Source of the DNA: Orobanche coerulescens
Taxonomy: Eukaryota > Streptophyta > Magnoliopsida > Lamiales > Orobanchaceae
DNA: 64,000 nucleotides
Direction of reading: 5' to 3'
Assembly: GCA_033398695.1 (NCBI GenBank)
Contig: CM065815.1
Location: 145,683,001-145,747,000, forward strand
Part shown: piece after piece, positions 10,592-22,159 of the stretch
Layout: every line of letters starts with the position of its first letter
Position numbering within the stretch: the first letter of the stretch is position 1
The notes under the pieces: generated by a model
Told to the model about the DNA's origin: nothing
Database searches by the model: none
Seen by the model: the letters and a program-made list of their open reading frames with translations, nothing else
Program-made: the position numbers and the translations under genes

Positions 10592-11473
10592 GAAGCAGGA
10601 TTCGTGAAGTTGTAATCATCGTTTTGATGAGGCAGTCAGAGAGTTTAATTTTGTCAAAAACGAAGAGGAGCTATGTATTTACAAGAAGGTTAATGGGAGC
10701 AATTGCATTCGTAGTACTATATGTGGATGACATTCTACTTATAGGAAACGACGTAGGAATGCTAAATTCTGTTAAATCTCAGCTTTCTACTAAGTTCTCA
10801 ATGAAAGACTTGGAAGAAACCACCTATATTCTAGGCATTCATCTATAGCGAGATAGGGCGAAGAGAATGATAGGTATTTCTTAAGCCCTCTACATAGAAA
10901 AGATCCTGAAGCGATTTAGGATGACAAATTCTAAAACAGGGTTCCTACCTATGCGACATGGCGTAAAATATTTCTTAGAGATGTGTCCTCAAAGTGAGGA
11001 AGACAGAAAGGAAATGAGCAAGGTACCCTATACTTAGGCAGTGGGTAGCCTCATGTACACTAGGATTTGCACTAGACCGGACATTGCCTATGTTGTGAGC
11101 ACAGTAAGTCAGTTTCAGACAAATCCAGGGCAACAACATTGGACTGCTATAAAGAATACTCTTAAGCACTTGAAGAGGACTAAAGACTTGGTTCTTACAT
11201 ACGGTGATGTAGGACTTAAAGTGATGGGTTATACAAACTCAAATTTTTTGGGATACATGGAGGCGCAGATGTCCACATCAAGGTATATCTTTACTCTGAA
11301 TGGTGGAGTAGTATCTTGGAGAAGTGAAAAGCAAAGTGCGACTGGGATTTCCACATGTTAAGCCGAATATCAGGCAGCCACAGAGGCTGCTAAAGAGGCA
11401 TTTTGGATAGTTCACTGAGGAACTTCAAGTGGTTCCTGACTCATATCGGCCCGTACTGTTTTGTGACAATGAC
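10592..11473 (+). pseudogene. pol: copia-A RT C-terminus and RNase H, copy 1
   Basis: Resumes copia-A RT after the G1 insertion. The catalytic motif is present as VVLYVDDILLIGNDV near 10720. RT ends with MKDLEETTYILGIHL and a stop. RNase H begins GSLMYTRICTRPDIAYVVST near 11041 and reaches KQSATGISTC, then a stop where a Tyr codon is expected in the CEAEY-like motif. It is cut at 11473 by the duplication junction. Confidence 0.88.
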
Positions 11474-12096
11474 GGAGAATTGTGCTTGAGATTTGCAGAA
11501 GAACGAGAAAGGAAGAAGACGTAGAATTTTACCTTGAGATGCTGGGATCGGACCGATAGAAAAGAAAAGAAAAATATATCTGTGTATTGTGTATCCTAAA
11601 AATTGGCTGCAGTATAAATATAGTATTTATACCGTAGAGATTAGGTTCAGGATATAATTTTTGGGCTTATGAATAGGACTTGGGCCAACTCATGTAAAAT
11701 ACAATTTATCTTATTAATATTAATTGGCCCAGTGAATAAAGATAAAGTGATTCAAAATAATTAGACTAAACTAAATAATCATAATATTAATTATAGTGAT
11801 AATAATAATAATAATAAATATTATTATTCAGCTTCTAAAATCTCTATGGTAACGATTAATATCGCTTAAAATTTGACTCGGGCCTAGAAATGACGAGATG
11901 AAACACGATGAATTAAAATGAGAAATGAAACGACATGAATCACATGGCTTGACAAGAATTATAATGACATAAATGAATTTGCATGATCATGAAAATAAAA
12001 TGAATTAAACGATAAATTATTCGGGCATTAATTTAATAAAATTGAACACATTTTCTATAATTCATAATAAATGCATATGCGAAATCGGGGCGTTAC
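11474..12096 (-). repeat. G2 3' LTR, partial
   Basis: Only the last 623 bp in plus view are present, matching 6531-7162 and ending CGGGGCGTTACA. The missing part was never copied, because the duplication began in mid-LTR. Confidence 0.9.
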
Positions 12097-12154
12097 AACC
12101 TACCCCATTTAACAAATTTTCGTCCTCGAAAATTAAGTTATGTACCTTGAAAAA

Positions 12155-12922
12155 CTAATGTTGGATACTTAGAACGGATCTCTTCTTCACGTTCCCTAGT
12201 TGCCTCTTACCGGTATTAGGCTTCGTAGACTGTTGTTGATCCAGATTATGGCTAGCCTCAACCTCTTGAGCTCGGAACACTATCTTAGTATACGGTAGCA
12301 CCCCATGACCAACCACAATGTGACGAATACTCGGGCGTAAGCCGCTCCGGAACTTAAGGGCCCTCTTGCGGTCAGTATCCACCATGTGCTCCACAAAGAA
12401 GCTGATTTGGTTGAATTTTCTCTCATATTCTTCAACAGTCATTCCTCCTTGTTCGAGATTGCAAAATTCTCTCTCCATCTTCTATCGGTAATGCGGTGGG
12501 TAGTACTGTTCCATCACTATTTCCTTGAATCGATCCCAAGTTAATGCAGCATGCTCGGCCATCGGCCTCAAATGCCAATAACTTATCCACCAGCGTCTAG
12601 CATCCTCCACCATTTGGCATTGGCCGCAAAGAATTCTTTGCGCATCAGTGCACCCAATGAGCTCAAAGGTGCGCTCGAGCGACATGAACCATTCATCAAC
12701 AAAAGCTAGTCCTTCTCGATCGTTAAATGTTGGTGGGGTGAAACGCCGGAAGACTTGTGCCTGAGTAGGAGCTGGCACGTTATTATTGTGGTTATCCTGA
12801 CCTCCGTTACCATCACCACTGGCACCAAGGTTGGCAATCTGACTACCTAGATTATCTCCACCTCGGTTAGTTGGGTGTCCACGTCCACGAGTTGCCATTA
12901 TCCTAAGGCATACCACACGCAA
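12155..12922 (-). pseudogene. gag: G2 gag, minus strand, one internal stop
   Basis: Better preserved duplicate of the 7225-7962 gag. The likely start is the MATRGRGH Met near 12896. Visible parts are an Arg/Gly-rich N-terminus, an Asn/Gly linker, FRRFTPPTFNDREGLAFVDE, MSLERTFELIGCTDAQRILC, ALTWDRFKEI, a TAG at 12479-12481, then KMEREFCNLEQGGMTVEEYE and FRSGLRPSIRHIVVGHG. The TAG is the only visible break, and G1 shares it at the same place, so it predates the duplication. The C-terminus lacks zinc knuckles and reads into the polypurine region at 12097. Confidence 0.85.
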
Positions 12923-13298
12923 CGATCCTTCAGTACTTACCCAACGATAAGGAGAAATAAAATGAAGAGCTACATTGCATCTATAGGTTGAGAACCAGAG
13001 ATTTCTAGCAATGATGATTTACGCATATCACACATATACTTATGAATTTATATGCCCAAATACTTTATCATAACATTCTTATGTACAAAATAGACTGAAG
13101 ATGCATCTTTAAAGCATGAATCATGGTTGATCTGACAAACTGCATTTATCAGATTTAATAATAATAACTTACCTTGGAGTCGACGTGGAGCGGCAGAGGT
13201 GTGATCATAATTGCTAAAAATATTTGACTACTTGCGAAAATAAAATTTCGATTTATAAAAAGAAACCATTTGAACGAGTCTACAGAACCGTCGACCCA

Positions 13299-13309
13299 CT
13301 CTGATACCA
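13299..13309 (-). promoter_or_regulatory. G2 primer-binding site
   Basis: The minus strand reads TGGTATCAGAG four bases inside the 5' LTR end at 13314. It is a perfect match to the common plant initiator-Met primer site. Confidence 0.9.
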
Positions 13310-13313
13310 CTTA

Positions 13314-15370
13314 TGTAGCGACCACTTTTTTAGAAATATAATTCTTCAAATTTTAAGAAGAATAAATACTATTTTTGCAGCGGAAATACATTTCAAAAAG
13401 ACAAACTTATTGTTAAAACAAAATATACTTCGACATAAAAATAAAACAAATCGTACAATTGTTCCTAAATCGTAGCTTGAGGAAAACAACAGCAAATAAA
13501 TAAATAACTATTCATGAAGCTTGATCATCCTACACTAAAGCGCATTCCACATCGAGCTCCTCAACCTGAAAGGGGTTAAATAGTGGGGTGAGCTTCCAAC
13601 TCGCTCGGTGTGGAGAGTACGCAATATGTCTAGGTCAATTACTAAATATATTAGCAAGTATAAACAATATGACTGATAAATTCTGAAGCCCGTCCCGAAG
13701 GATTTATGCACAATTAAGCGCTTCTAACTGATTTGCACATTTTAGTGCTTCTAACTAGTTTCCACATTTAAGTGCTTCTGACTGATTTGCACATTTAAGT
13801 GCTTCTGACTGATTTCACGTGCACATACAAGACAATATATAAAGCAATTAAATCAAACAAAAGCGTAATAAATCCCACACCTGGATAAAATGCAGTTCTT
13901 GAACTTGAATGTGATGAAGATGCTTGACTCGACAATCCTAGGCCCGTAAATTCTTGTTATTATCTACAATTAATAATAATAGAAATATATGACTGAGAAT
14001 TAAATTATGAGTGTAAAATAATAATAATATCAATTGAAAAGGTTAACATGTTAAAGGCTTGGCTGAAATGGACTGTTATTGAAAGCATTATCAAGCAGAT
14101 TAGGGTTAATTTGAAGAAACTGAAAATTAGAGGCTGAAATTGGTATACACTGAAAAATGATTTGGAGTCAAATAGCAAAGGTCTGGAACTATGGGGGATG
14201 AGATTGAAAGTGACCAAAAAGTCAGGGATATAAAAGTCCCTTCCCTCAACATCTTCCTCCCTCGACCGACTCTGTTTCTCTCTCACTCTCGCTCTCCCTC
14301 GGGTCTCTATTAAAACACACACACACACACACAAAGTCACACACATACACGCACGCACACGGAGACACTCGAATTCGCACACACCACACCAATTCGATCG
14401 AAAAGGCAGAGGCCTCGTCGGTGGTGGAACATGGCTGGGTTTGACTCGAGCATGATTTAAGTTGGCTTCGGGTTACAGGGTCTGGTCGGAGTCGGTAGGT
14501 GGATGGGGTTTCGAGTTCTGGAGGGAGGTCTTGGCGGAAACCCTGTGGCGGGTCCAATTTGTGTTGGGTTTTGGTTGGATTCAGATTGGGACTTAGGGAG
14601 GTCCGGTGGTGCTAAAGGAGGTGGTCGTGTCAATGCTTGGAGGGTTGAAGGTGTTTTTGGTTTTGTTCAATTTCGGTTTTAGGCCCTATTGAAGGGTTTG
14701 GTTCATAAAACCTGAAATTGGGGATGAGAACATGACATGGAGTCTGGTTCAGATTTATGTTGTTTGTTTGAACCGTGGAGAATTGTGCTTGAGATTTGCA
14801 GAAGAACGAGAAAGCAAGAAGACGTAGAATTTTACCTTGAGATTGGTGGGAATGGACCGATAGAAAAGAAAAGAAAAATATATCTGTGTACTGTGTATTG
14901 TAAAGATTGGTTGCAGTATAAATACAATATTTATACTGTAGAGATTAGATTTATGGTATAATTCATGGGCTTATACAATATATATTATTAATATTAATTG
15001 GCCCAAATGAATAAAGATAAAGTGATTCAAAAAATTAGGCTAAACTAAATAATCATAATATTAATTATAGTAATAATAATAATAATAAATAATATTATTA
15101 TTCAGCTTGTAAAATATTTAGGGTAACGATTAATATCGCTTAAAATTTGACTCGGGCCTAGAAATGACAAGATGAAACACGATGAATTAAAATGAGAAAT
15201 GAAATGACATGAATCACATCACTTGACATGAATTATAATGACATAAATGAATTTGCATTATCATGAAAATAAAATGAATTAAACGATAATTATTCGGGCA
15301 TTAATTTAATAAAATTGAACATGTTTTCTATAATTCATAATAAACGTACATGAGAAATCAGGGCGTTATA
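13314..15370 (-). repeat. G2 5' LTR, 2057 bp
   Basis: TGTAGCGACCAC at 13314 to AGGGCGTTATA at 15370. It matches 8409-10591 but is shorter by small deletions. Carries a 4-unit minisatellite (13707-13814) and an AC repeat near 14315. It is closer to the G1 right LTR than to the left one, as expected for a duplicated block. Confidence 0.9.
13707..13814 (-). repeat. 27-bp minisatellite in G2 LTR, 4 units
   Basis: Four units, TGCACAATTAAGCG to ACTGATT. One unit fewer than its parent LTR at 8831, so a unit was lost or gained since the duplication. Confidence 0.88.
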
Positions 15371-16415
15371 GAAGCTGGATTCGTGAAGTTGTAATCATCG
15401 TTTTGATGAGGCAGTCAGAGAGTTTAATTTTGTCAAAAACGAAGAGGAGCTATGTATTTACAAGAAGGTTAATGGGAGCAATTGCATTCGTAGTACTATA
15501 TGTGGATGACATTCTACTTATAGGAAACGACGTAGGAATGCTAAATTCTGTTAAATCTTAGCTTTCTACTAAGTTCTCAATGAAAGACTTGGAAGAAACC
15601 ACCTATATTCTAGGCATTCATCTATAGCGAGATAGGGCGAAGAGAATGATAGGTCTTTCTTAAGCCCTCTACATAGAAAAGATCCTGAAGCGATTTAGGA
15701 TGGCAAATTCTAAAACAGGGTTCCTACCTATGCGACATGGCGTAAAACATTTCTTAGAGATGTGTCCTCAAAGTGAGGAAGACAGAAAGGAAATGAGCAA
15801 GGTACCCTATACTTAGGCAGTGGGTAGCCTCATGTACACTAGGATTTGCACTAGACCGGACATTGCCTATGTTGTGAGCACAAAGTCGATTCAGACAAAT
15901 CCAGGGCAACAACATTGGACTGCTATAAAGAATACTCTTAAGCACTTGAAGAGGACTAAAGACTTGGTTCTTACATACGGTGATGTAGGACTTAAAGTGA
16001 TGGGTTATACAAACTCAAATTTTTTGGGATACATGGAGGCGCAGATGTCCACATCAAGGTATATCTTTACTCTGAATGGTGGAGTAGTATCTTGGAGAAG
16101 TGAAAAGCAAAGTGCGACTGGTATTTCCACATGTTAAGCCGAATATCAGGCAGCCACAGAGGCTGCTAAAGAGGCATTTTGGATAGTTCACTGAGGAACT
16201 TCAAGTGGTTCCTGACTCAGATCGGCCCGTACTGTTTTGTGACAATGACAGAGATGTTGCGCAGGCTAGGGAGACTAGGGCTCACCTCAACACCAAGCAC
16301 ATTGAGAAAAAGTATTATTTTGTTAGAGAAATGGTTCAGAAAGGGAACATTACACTGCAGAGAATAGAAACAGCAAATAATATTGTTGATCCGCTGACCA
16401 AGCCACTATCCTAGA
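15371..16415 (+). pseudogene. pol: copia-A RT C-terminus and RNase H, copy 2 (3' end complete)
   Basis: Second copy of the RT YVDD motif region (near 15500) and RNase H (from 15820). It continues past the duplicated part into RETRAHLNTKHIEKKYYFV and ETANNIVDPLTKPLS, the usual end of copia RNase H. Several stops and a frame change near 15890 remain. Bases 16416-16490 form the short 3' tail with the purine-rich AGTGGGAGAT tract. Confidence 0.88.
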
Positions 16416-16479
16416 AGGACTTAGAGAGATGCCTGGAGATTATGGGTATTTAGATACCATAGTTTGTGGCATTGAGTGC

Positions 16480-16490
16480 AAGTGGGAGAT
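16480..16490 (+). promoter_or_regulatory. copia-A polypurine tract
   Basis: AAGTGGGAGAT lies immediately before TGTTAGGCATATGCCC, the start of the 3' LTR. The same arrangement occurs on the minus strand at 51611 in copia-F. Confidence 0.85.
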
Positions 16491-18389
16491 TGTTAGGCAT
16501 ATGCCCTCGAATGCCACTCACAGGATGAGAGAGTTAGAGCATTGTATTGTAAATTATGAATATTAAATTAAATAAGGCATTTATTATTTATATATTATTA
16601 TATATCACGGGCATTATGATATGGTATATAGACTAATGTTCCTAGCATTTGAGAGAAAACATTCCACTCCTTCTGGAGATAAGGATATAGGCACTGGAAG
16701 TGTTTAGGGCTCGGATGCTTAATTGGTTCGTAATTCGATAAAACTTAACTGGGCAGTAAGTTTAGACAAGACTTGTATAACGTGCACTTTGACATGTAGA
16801 TTGCCTGTCTTCACTAAGGGTTAGTGGGAGCACACATTACAGGTATGCGAATGGGATTAGCATACTCGAACTCGACTCACCTCGATTCGGTCACATGGAT
16901 TTCACTCTGGGATTATCAATGACTAATCGAAAGGTTGTGATAGGTAAACGTGAATCTTTGACTTGAGGTTTCAGTAGGAGATGTACTTGTGACATTAATT
17001 TAGTCATTATAGTAGTACGATCTAATAACCTATTGGTGGGATCAACCTCGAAGTGCAACTTAGTTTGCAAGTAGCAGTCTCTACTTAATACCAAGATATG
17101 ATTCTTTCTTCTATAAGTGAGCAGGTAAATATCCTATGCGGTTAATGGCAAATGAGATCACAAGTCTTTGCCCAAAGCATTTAGAGCTAGTTGTATTTGA
17201 TACACAAAAGCTCGGTGATGTCGGTTTGCATTAACAAATGCGTAGAGTCAAGTTACAATAGGGTTTGACTTTACCATGACCCTAATATTTGACCAGGACA
17301 TATGATTGAAAGGTTTGTACATATACGGTAATCACGACAAAAAGGTTTTGGAATGATCGTATCATTCATTCTCAGTTAGGTTGCGGTGTAGGCCACGAAA
17401 CTGACTAGGTGGTGCTAACACTCATTGGATCCTCCTAATGCCGACTGAGACGAACGTACAGAGTTGCGGCACATGAATTGACAATGGATTATATTTAGCT
17501 TATTCTATCTTGGTAAATATTGGACATTGGATGCCTAATTTAATTAAGTGGATATATTAAATCAGTCTCATGAATTAATTAAATTACTGGGTAATTAATT
17601 TATTAATATTATTTCTTAGAGAATTTATTTTTAATATACTTAATTAATTGTATTAATATTGAAACGTACTATGGTTTATCTATCGGACTACATACACGGG
17701 AGTCCATTTTTGGACCGAAATGAACCAACACAAAAATATCTCATCATGGCCACCCACTCCCTTCATCATGGTGATGAATTATCAAATTTGTCTTTGGATG
17801 ACATTTTATATTATGTGGGTTTTAATTAATTTCTTTAATGAAATAATTTTGACATAAGAATTGAGATGATGAGTGTGTTGTGATTAATATATCAATACCA
17901 TTCTTCATCTTTAAAAAAGCACAAGGTGTTTGATCATGAGTCAGGAAAGGAGAAGGAGAGAAAATTTCCAAGCTTCTAAACTTGAATTCTAAGTGTACTT
18001 TGAGAGATAACAATTTTTATAAAATACTTAGAGTATTTATAAAAATATATATATAAGTTAATTCTATCATCTTATAGCCATACTTAAGAGTATAAGTTGA
18101 TAGAAATATTTTCCGGTTATCATCCGACGCGTGATATGTAGAGACACGGTGGTTTCGGTAATTGGGAATTTTCAAAAGCTCGTTCGATTGGATTCATGTT
18201 CATGCTTGTAATGAAGAAGAAATTATCAAAGGACTACGAGGGTATGAATTCTTTGATTCTTATCTTCGTCAATTTTATATATTCGTATATACGATGCTTG
18301 ATCGATCCTTTTAGGGGTTCTTTTTTTATCTGGTTAGACCGGTTTATTTTTCCGATGTGTAACTTGATTTTAATTACTAAATACCAATA
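16491..18389 (+). repeat. copia-A 3' LTR, 1.9 kb
   Basis: Begins TGTTAGGCATATGCCCTCG and ends ACCAATA near 18389. Both ends correspond to the copia-F LTRs, which begin TGTTAGGAATATGCCC and end CCAATA in sense. It carries no coding sequence. The right boundary is inferred from the copia-F match and from resumption of the accessory ORF, so it may be off by a few bases. Confidence 0.82.
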
Positions 18390-19912
18390 CCTGCATCTCC
18401 TTCCAGCCTCGCGGGCCTCTTCTACCTTTTTGGTGTTATCAAGCTCACTGACTTTACCATGAATATCCCGAAGAATATCCATTGATTCAGCCTGCTTGTC
18501 TTTAAGATCTTTCACTGAGTCCACCATACTGGTGACCACTACTGTTAGGTCGTCAATTTTCTGATCATGAGCAGTGAGTCTGGATCCAGTGTACTTGAGT
18601 GAGGCGACTGTCTTGACTTCCGCAACTCTCAACTTTTCTTGCTCATGCTTCAGGATCCTCTCCTGGTGTTGTTTAAGCTGGTTTAGTGTCTGCCACAAGG
18701 CGTTCAGCATGAGGCGGAATGCTTCTACAACATCTTGCCCAACTCTTTGAAGCTTGGGGAGTTCATCCTGAGAAGTTTCTTGCATCCAGTCTAGTTCCTT
18801 GCCGACATCATGCAGAGCTTTGACAGCATCCTGTAAGAAGATGGTTTGGCGACCGATTTGCTGAAGTAGCTCTATTATAGCTTCAGTACAGGGAGAGTGG
18901 GGATGAGCAAGTTTGGAGTCAGAGGGCTCTCCCAGCTGTTCGATGATGATGTTATGGTTTGGCCTTTAGGGACTGTCATCATCTTCGAAGTCCCCATCTG
19001 GTTCGGATAGTGAAGTTGTATGGATTGGAGTAGATACCTGCTCGGTGATTGGAACCTCTGTTGGTTCAGCCGGTGTTACTGTTTGGGAGACAAAAAGGAC
19101 TGATTCCTCATGCCTCGTTAATGTGTCTGTAGCATGTTGTACAGGAGGAACTGATACCTCCAGTTGGCTCTCAGGTTCCACCCGTTTCTTAGAAGGGACT
19201 AAATCCTTCTGTTCGACGGTACGCGATGCATCTTCCTCGGTCGGAGAGACTGATTTTTCCTTAGCGGTAGATGATGGTTTCTCCAGTTGCTTGTCTGGTG
19301 CAACTTGACTAGATGATGTCCCCTGGCCCTCAGCTGCCTTGGTCTTAAAAACATCTTTCTCGCGAGCATCTTCACGTCTCATCCTCAGACCTGCCTGTAG
19401 GGCGTCATCATCCCCATCTGAGTCAGAATATTAATGATGGATTGAGCTTCAAGTCCTGCCGTCGGACTGTTTATTCCTTTTCAATTGGGCCTTTTCCTTT
19501 TCACATAATATGTAGTGATCATCTCATGGCAAAATGAATCATATCATCTGATCAGGACCTCGACATTTTAGGTATCCGTGACCTCCAGGACAAACAATTA
19601 TTCCTCCTTCCAGTCCTCCTAATTATACAGAGTGTCGTATGGGGAGACCTTGTAGGCTTTTTATACTTTGAAGCGTTCGAATGCCTCATTTATTTGGGCC
19701 TGGAGTACTGTCTCATTTATGATGTCAAGGGGGAGGGACCCAAACACTATAGAGTTCTAATGTCTAGTTGGCATACTCTACATGTATGAGAGCTTGTTGA
19801 GGAGAGGGACTCCATACAGGGTGGGATACCTTGTTGGGAGAGGGACTTCTTACAGGGGTAGGGTCCCTATTAGGGGTGGTGGTTGTCGGCTCCGAAGGGG
19901 CAGCCGACTCAC
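18390..19912 (-). pseudogene. Accessory ORF of copia-E, C-terminal part, minus strand
   Basis: Continuation of the ORF that begins at 30021, separated from it by gypsy-D. On the minus strand there is a degraded segment (19912-19390), then a Ser/Thr/Glu/Pro-rich low-complexity region (18966-19382) with SEPDGDFEDDDSP. After a short break comes a helical, heptad-like region (18390-18785: LNQLKQHQERILKHEQEKLR and DKQAESMDILRDIHGKVSEL) that looks like a coiled coil. It is cut at 18390 by the copia-A LTR, so the true end is missing. It is not gag, pol or a known enzyme. Its layout resembles proteins I recall from Lamiales genomes beside copia elements; that is recollection, not a search. Confidence 0.6.
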
Positions 19913-21941
19913 TGTAATATCCGTAATATTTCTATTTTTAGCAGTTTCCATTTTTGGTGTATGTCTATTTTTATCGACTCGCTTGTAACCGTTTCGACAT
20001 TTTGAATCTATGTTGCTCTTGGAGTTTTTCCATTTGGACGAGTTTTGATGATGTTTTCACGTAATTTCATTTTATGACATGTTTTGCCGTATGAACGTTC
20101 GATTCTTGTAAAACTCGTTCGTTTTCGTTATTTCTGGGTTTGTACAAGTTCGTATGGTTGAGTTGGTCTTGTGGAGACTTTCGGTTCGTAAATCCGACGT
20201 CGTTTCGTGATTTTCGGGCACTTGGGCCATTTTTGTAATTTCCTAATAGTTTAGGGAATCTCGTTTTCGTTGTCGCATTACGGACCCTTCGGTGGTCGGA
20301 ATTGTATTTTTCTTTCGGCGCGTAGCTCCGTCGTCTTATATGCTTCGCGTTCATGTTCCTGGATTCGACCTCGTCGTGCATTTCGTGTTTTGTACCTCCG
20401 ACGGCATCTGCCGACATGAGCGGCAGATCAATCTGCTGCGTAGCGCACGCTACCCCTGTTGCCTTGCGTGCGCTACCAATGTGCAGTTAGCGTGCGCTAA
20501 CTCATATTTGTTAGCGTGCTCAAGCGATGGCAGCAGTATCCACTGGACCGGTCTCAGCCACGATAGCGTGCGATATACATGAAAGTTAGCGTGCGCTAAC
20601 TTCACATTTTTAAAGATCGGGCGATTTAGTTTCGACATTATTTTCATTCTTTTCCTTTCCTTCCCTTCCTACGGGCGATTTTGGCGATTCAGAGCAGATT
20701 GGGGAGAGTAACCGGTGGAGTTCCCTTCCAGTCCAATCCTTGTGTCTCGAGCATAACACACCACCATCTAAACCCATCTCCATCGTCCGAATTCAAGGTA
20801 ATTTCTCAGGAACCCTAACTTTGACGAATTTGGGGGTTTTTCCGGGTTTTACTAATTGGAACCGAATTATCCAGTATGTTAGGATATTCTTCACCGATTG
20901 TGATTGTTGAATGATTCCAAATCCAATTTCCTTGATTTTAATCCGCAAATTATCGATACGGGGAGATTTTGCGTAAACCCTCGCCCGTATCAATTGATCG
21001 TCTATTGTCGTTATTAGTAATCGGGGTTTTGGGAGTATTCCTTTCGATTACTGATGTCCGTTGGGACTGAGTTATGCTAATTCTTCGTTTAGGAACCGTC
21101 GTTGTCCATTCGGATCATCCGTAGTCACTTTTCACTTCCGATCCTTCGAAGATGTCACAGAGGCAAGTACTTTACATTTGTTTACATGTTCTAGTATTTG
21201 AATTATGGCTGTATCGTGGTTGTTGTGGATGGTTATGTGTATGTTCACCTAGGGACGGTCCGACGGGGCCTCTAGGGATACGTATTGCCGTGAGTGTGCA
21301 TATCGTGAACTGTGGTTAGCCACCCAGGGATGTCCGACGGGACTCTGCGGGGTACGGTGGCCGTGAGTCTCGTGCCAACGGTTAACTTTGAATTATGATT
21401 TGTTGGAGATAATGTGTTTGTGTTTGTACATCATAAATATTAGGAATATAAAATGTTTTCTAAAATGATTTTGGCGCATGTATTCATCCGATTAGAATGT
21501 AGTTCAAATGGATTGTACTTGCACTAGCATTGTCGCTAACCCTTAAATGGGGAAATACTTTTTGTATTTCAGTGCGATCGTGGGGACAAGCGAGCACTAG
21601 AGCCGTATGAGGATGATGGGCGAGCATGATACTGTCCAAAAATTTATTATTGGTGTTCTATCTGTCGAATATTTTGATATCTTGTTTTGGGGATTTTGTT
21701 TTATAAAAACTGGTTTAAGTACTCGAGTACTTCTTTTTACAAAATTGTTAATACTGTGTTCCTGTTTGGGAAGTGGATTAATGTTGGATTTTATTGTCGG
21801 ATTGTAATCTTATTTGAATTGTCGTATTACCGATGATTGTTGTCGTTGTCGAATGTCTTGTTTGGTATGTTAGCCTGGTGGATTCCACAGTGTGGGGTCC
21901 ACGACGCTGTAATATGCCCTGAATGTCTTGGGGGTGTTACA
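19913..21941 (+). repeat. gypsy-D 5' LTR, 2029 bp
   Basis: TGTAATATCCGTAATATT to GGGGGTGTTACA. Its first third has a palindrome array (20436-20605). A C/T-rich leader-like stretch follows (TTTTCCTTTCCTTCCC near 20650). Confidence 0.93.
20436..20605 (+). promoter_or_regulatory. Palindrome array in gypsy-D 5' LTR
   Basis: Copies or variants of TAGCGTGCGCTA and its complement type: TAGCGCACGCTA near 20440, TTGCGTGCGCTA near 20463, TAGCGTGCGCTA near 20487 and 20587, plus degraded copies (TAGCGTGCTCAA, TAGCGTGCGATA). A GTATCCACTGGAC motif lies between them. It is placed upstream of the likely transcription start. Its role is unknown. Confidence 0.8.
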
Positions 21942-21944
21942 GAA

Positions 21945-21960
21945 TATGGTATCAGAGCTT
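21945..21960 (+). promoter_or_regulatory. gypsy-D primer-binding site
   Basis: TATGGTATCAGAGCTTAGG follows the LTR end by four bases. It is the initiator-Met type used by many plant gypsy elements. Confidence 0.9.
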
Positions 21961-22159
21961 AGGTTTATGGATACCTAGGCTGTCGGTCATTTGGGTCTAG
22001 TTAAGTGTCGTTTTTGGGACAGTATCACTGCTATGCCATCATCTCAGTACGCCGGTGCTCGTAAGTTTTCCTAACTTGACTCGTTTTACCGTTCTGTTCT
22101 ATTCCTGTCTTAGTATCTTTTGCGTTTTGCGTTTGAATTGTACTTACCCGTTGCTTCTT

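Larger units (their letters stand above)
6531..11473. repeat. Tandem duplication, first unit (4.9 kb)
   Basis: This block contains the end of the G1 3' LTR, the gag interior, the full 5' LTR and copia-A RT/RNase H up to TTTGTGACAATGAC. It is followed at once by a second copy. The copia part of the two units differs at only about ten positions over 880 bp. The junction at 11473/11474 joins copia RNase H to mid-LTR sequence with little or no shared sequence. Confidence 0.9.
11474..16249. repeat. Tandem duplication, second unit (4.8 kb)
   Basis: Same order as 6531-11473. At its right end copia-A RNase H continues uninterrupted past 16249 (GACAATGACAGAGATGTTG), which shows that this side keeps the original junction and that 11473/11474 is the new one. 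Both units show the same flank GAAG(C) after the 5' LTR. Confidence 0.9.
1..18389 (+). mobile_element. Ty1/copia LTR retrotransposon copia-A, 5' end outside window
   Basis: Plus-strand copia element in the order gag, zinc knuckle, protease, pre-integrase, integrase core, reverse transcriptase, RNase H, polypurine tract, 3' LTR. The 5' LTR lies left of base 1. The coding part occupies 1-2856 and resumes at 10592 and again at 15371, because the gag-only element G1 inserted at 2857 and a block was later duplicated. Its proteins closely match copia-F on the other strand at 51632-55544, so both belong to one family. Nearly every domain has stops or frameshifts, so it cannot encode its own transposition. 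It is inserted into an older accessory ORF that resumes at 18390. Confidence 0.9.
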
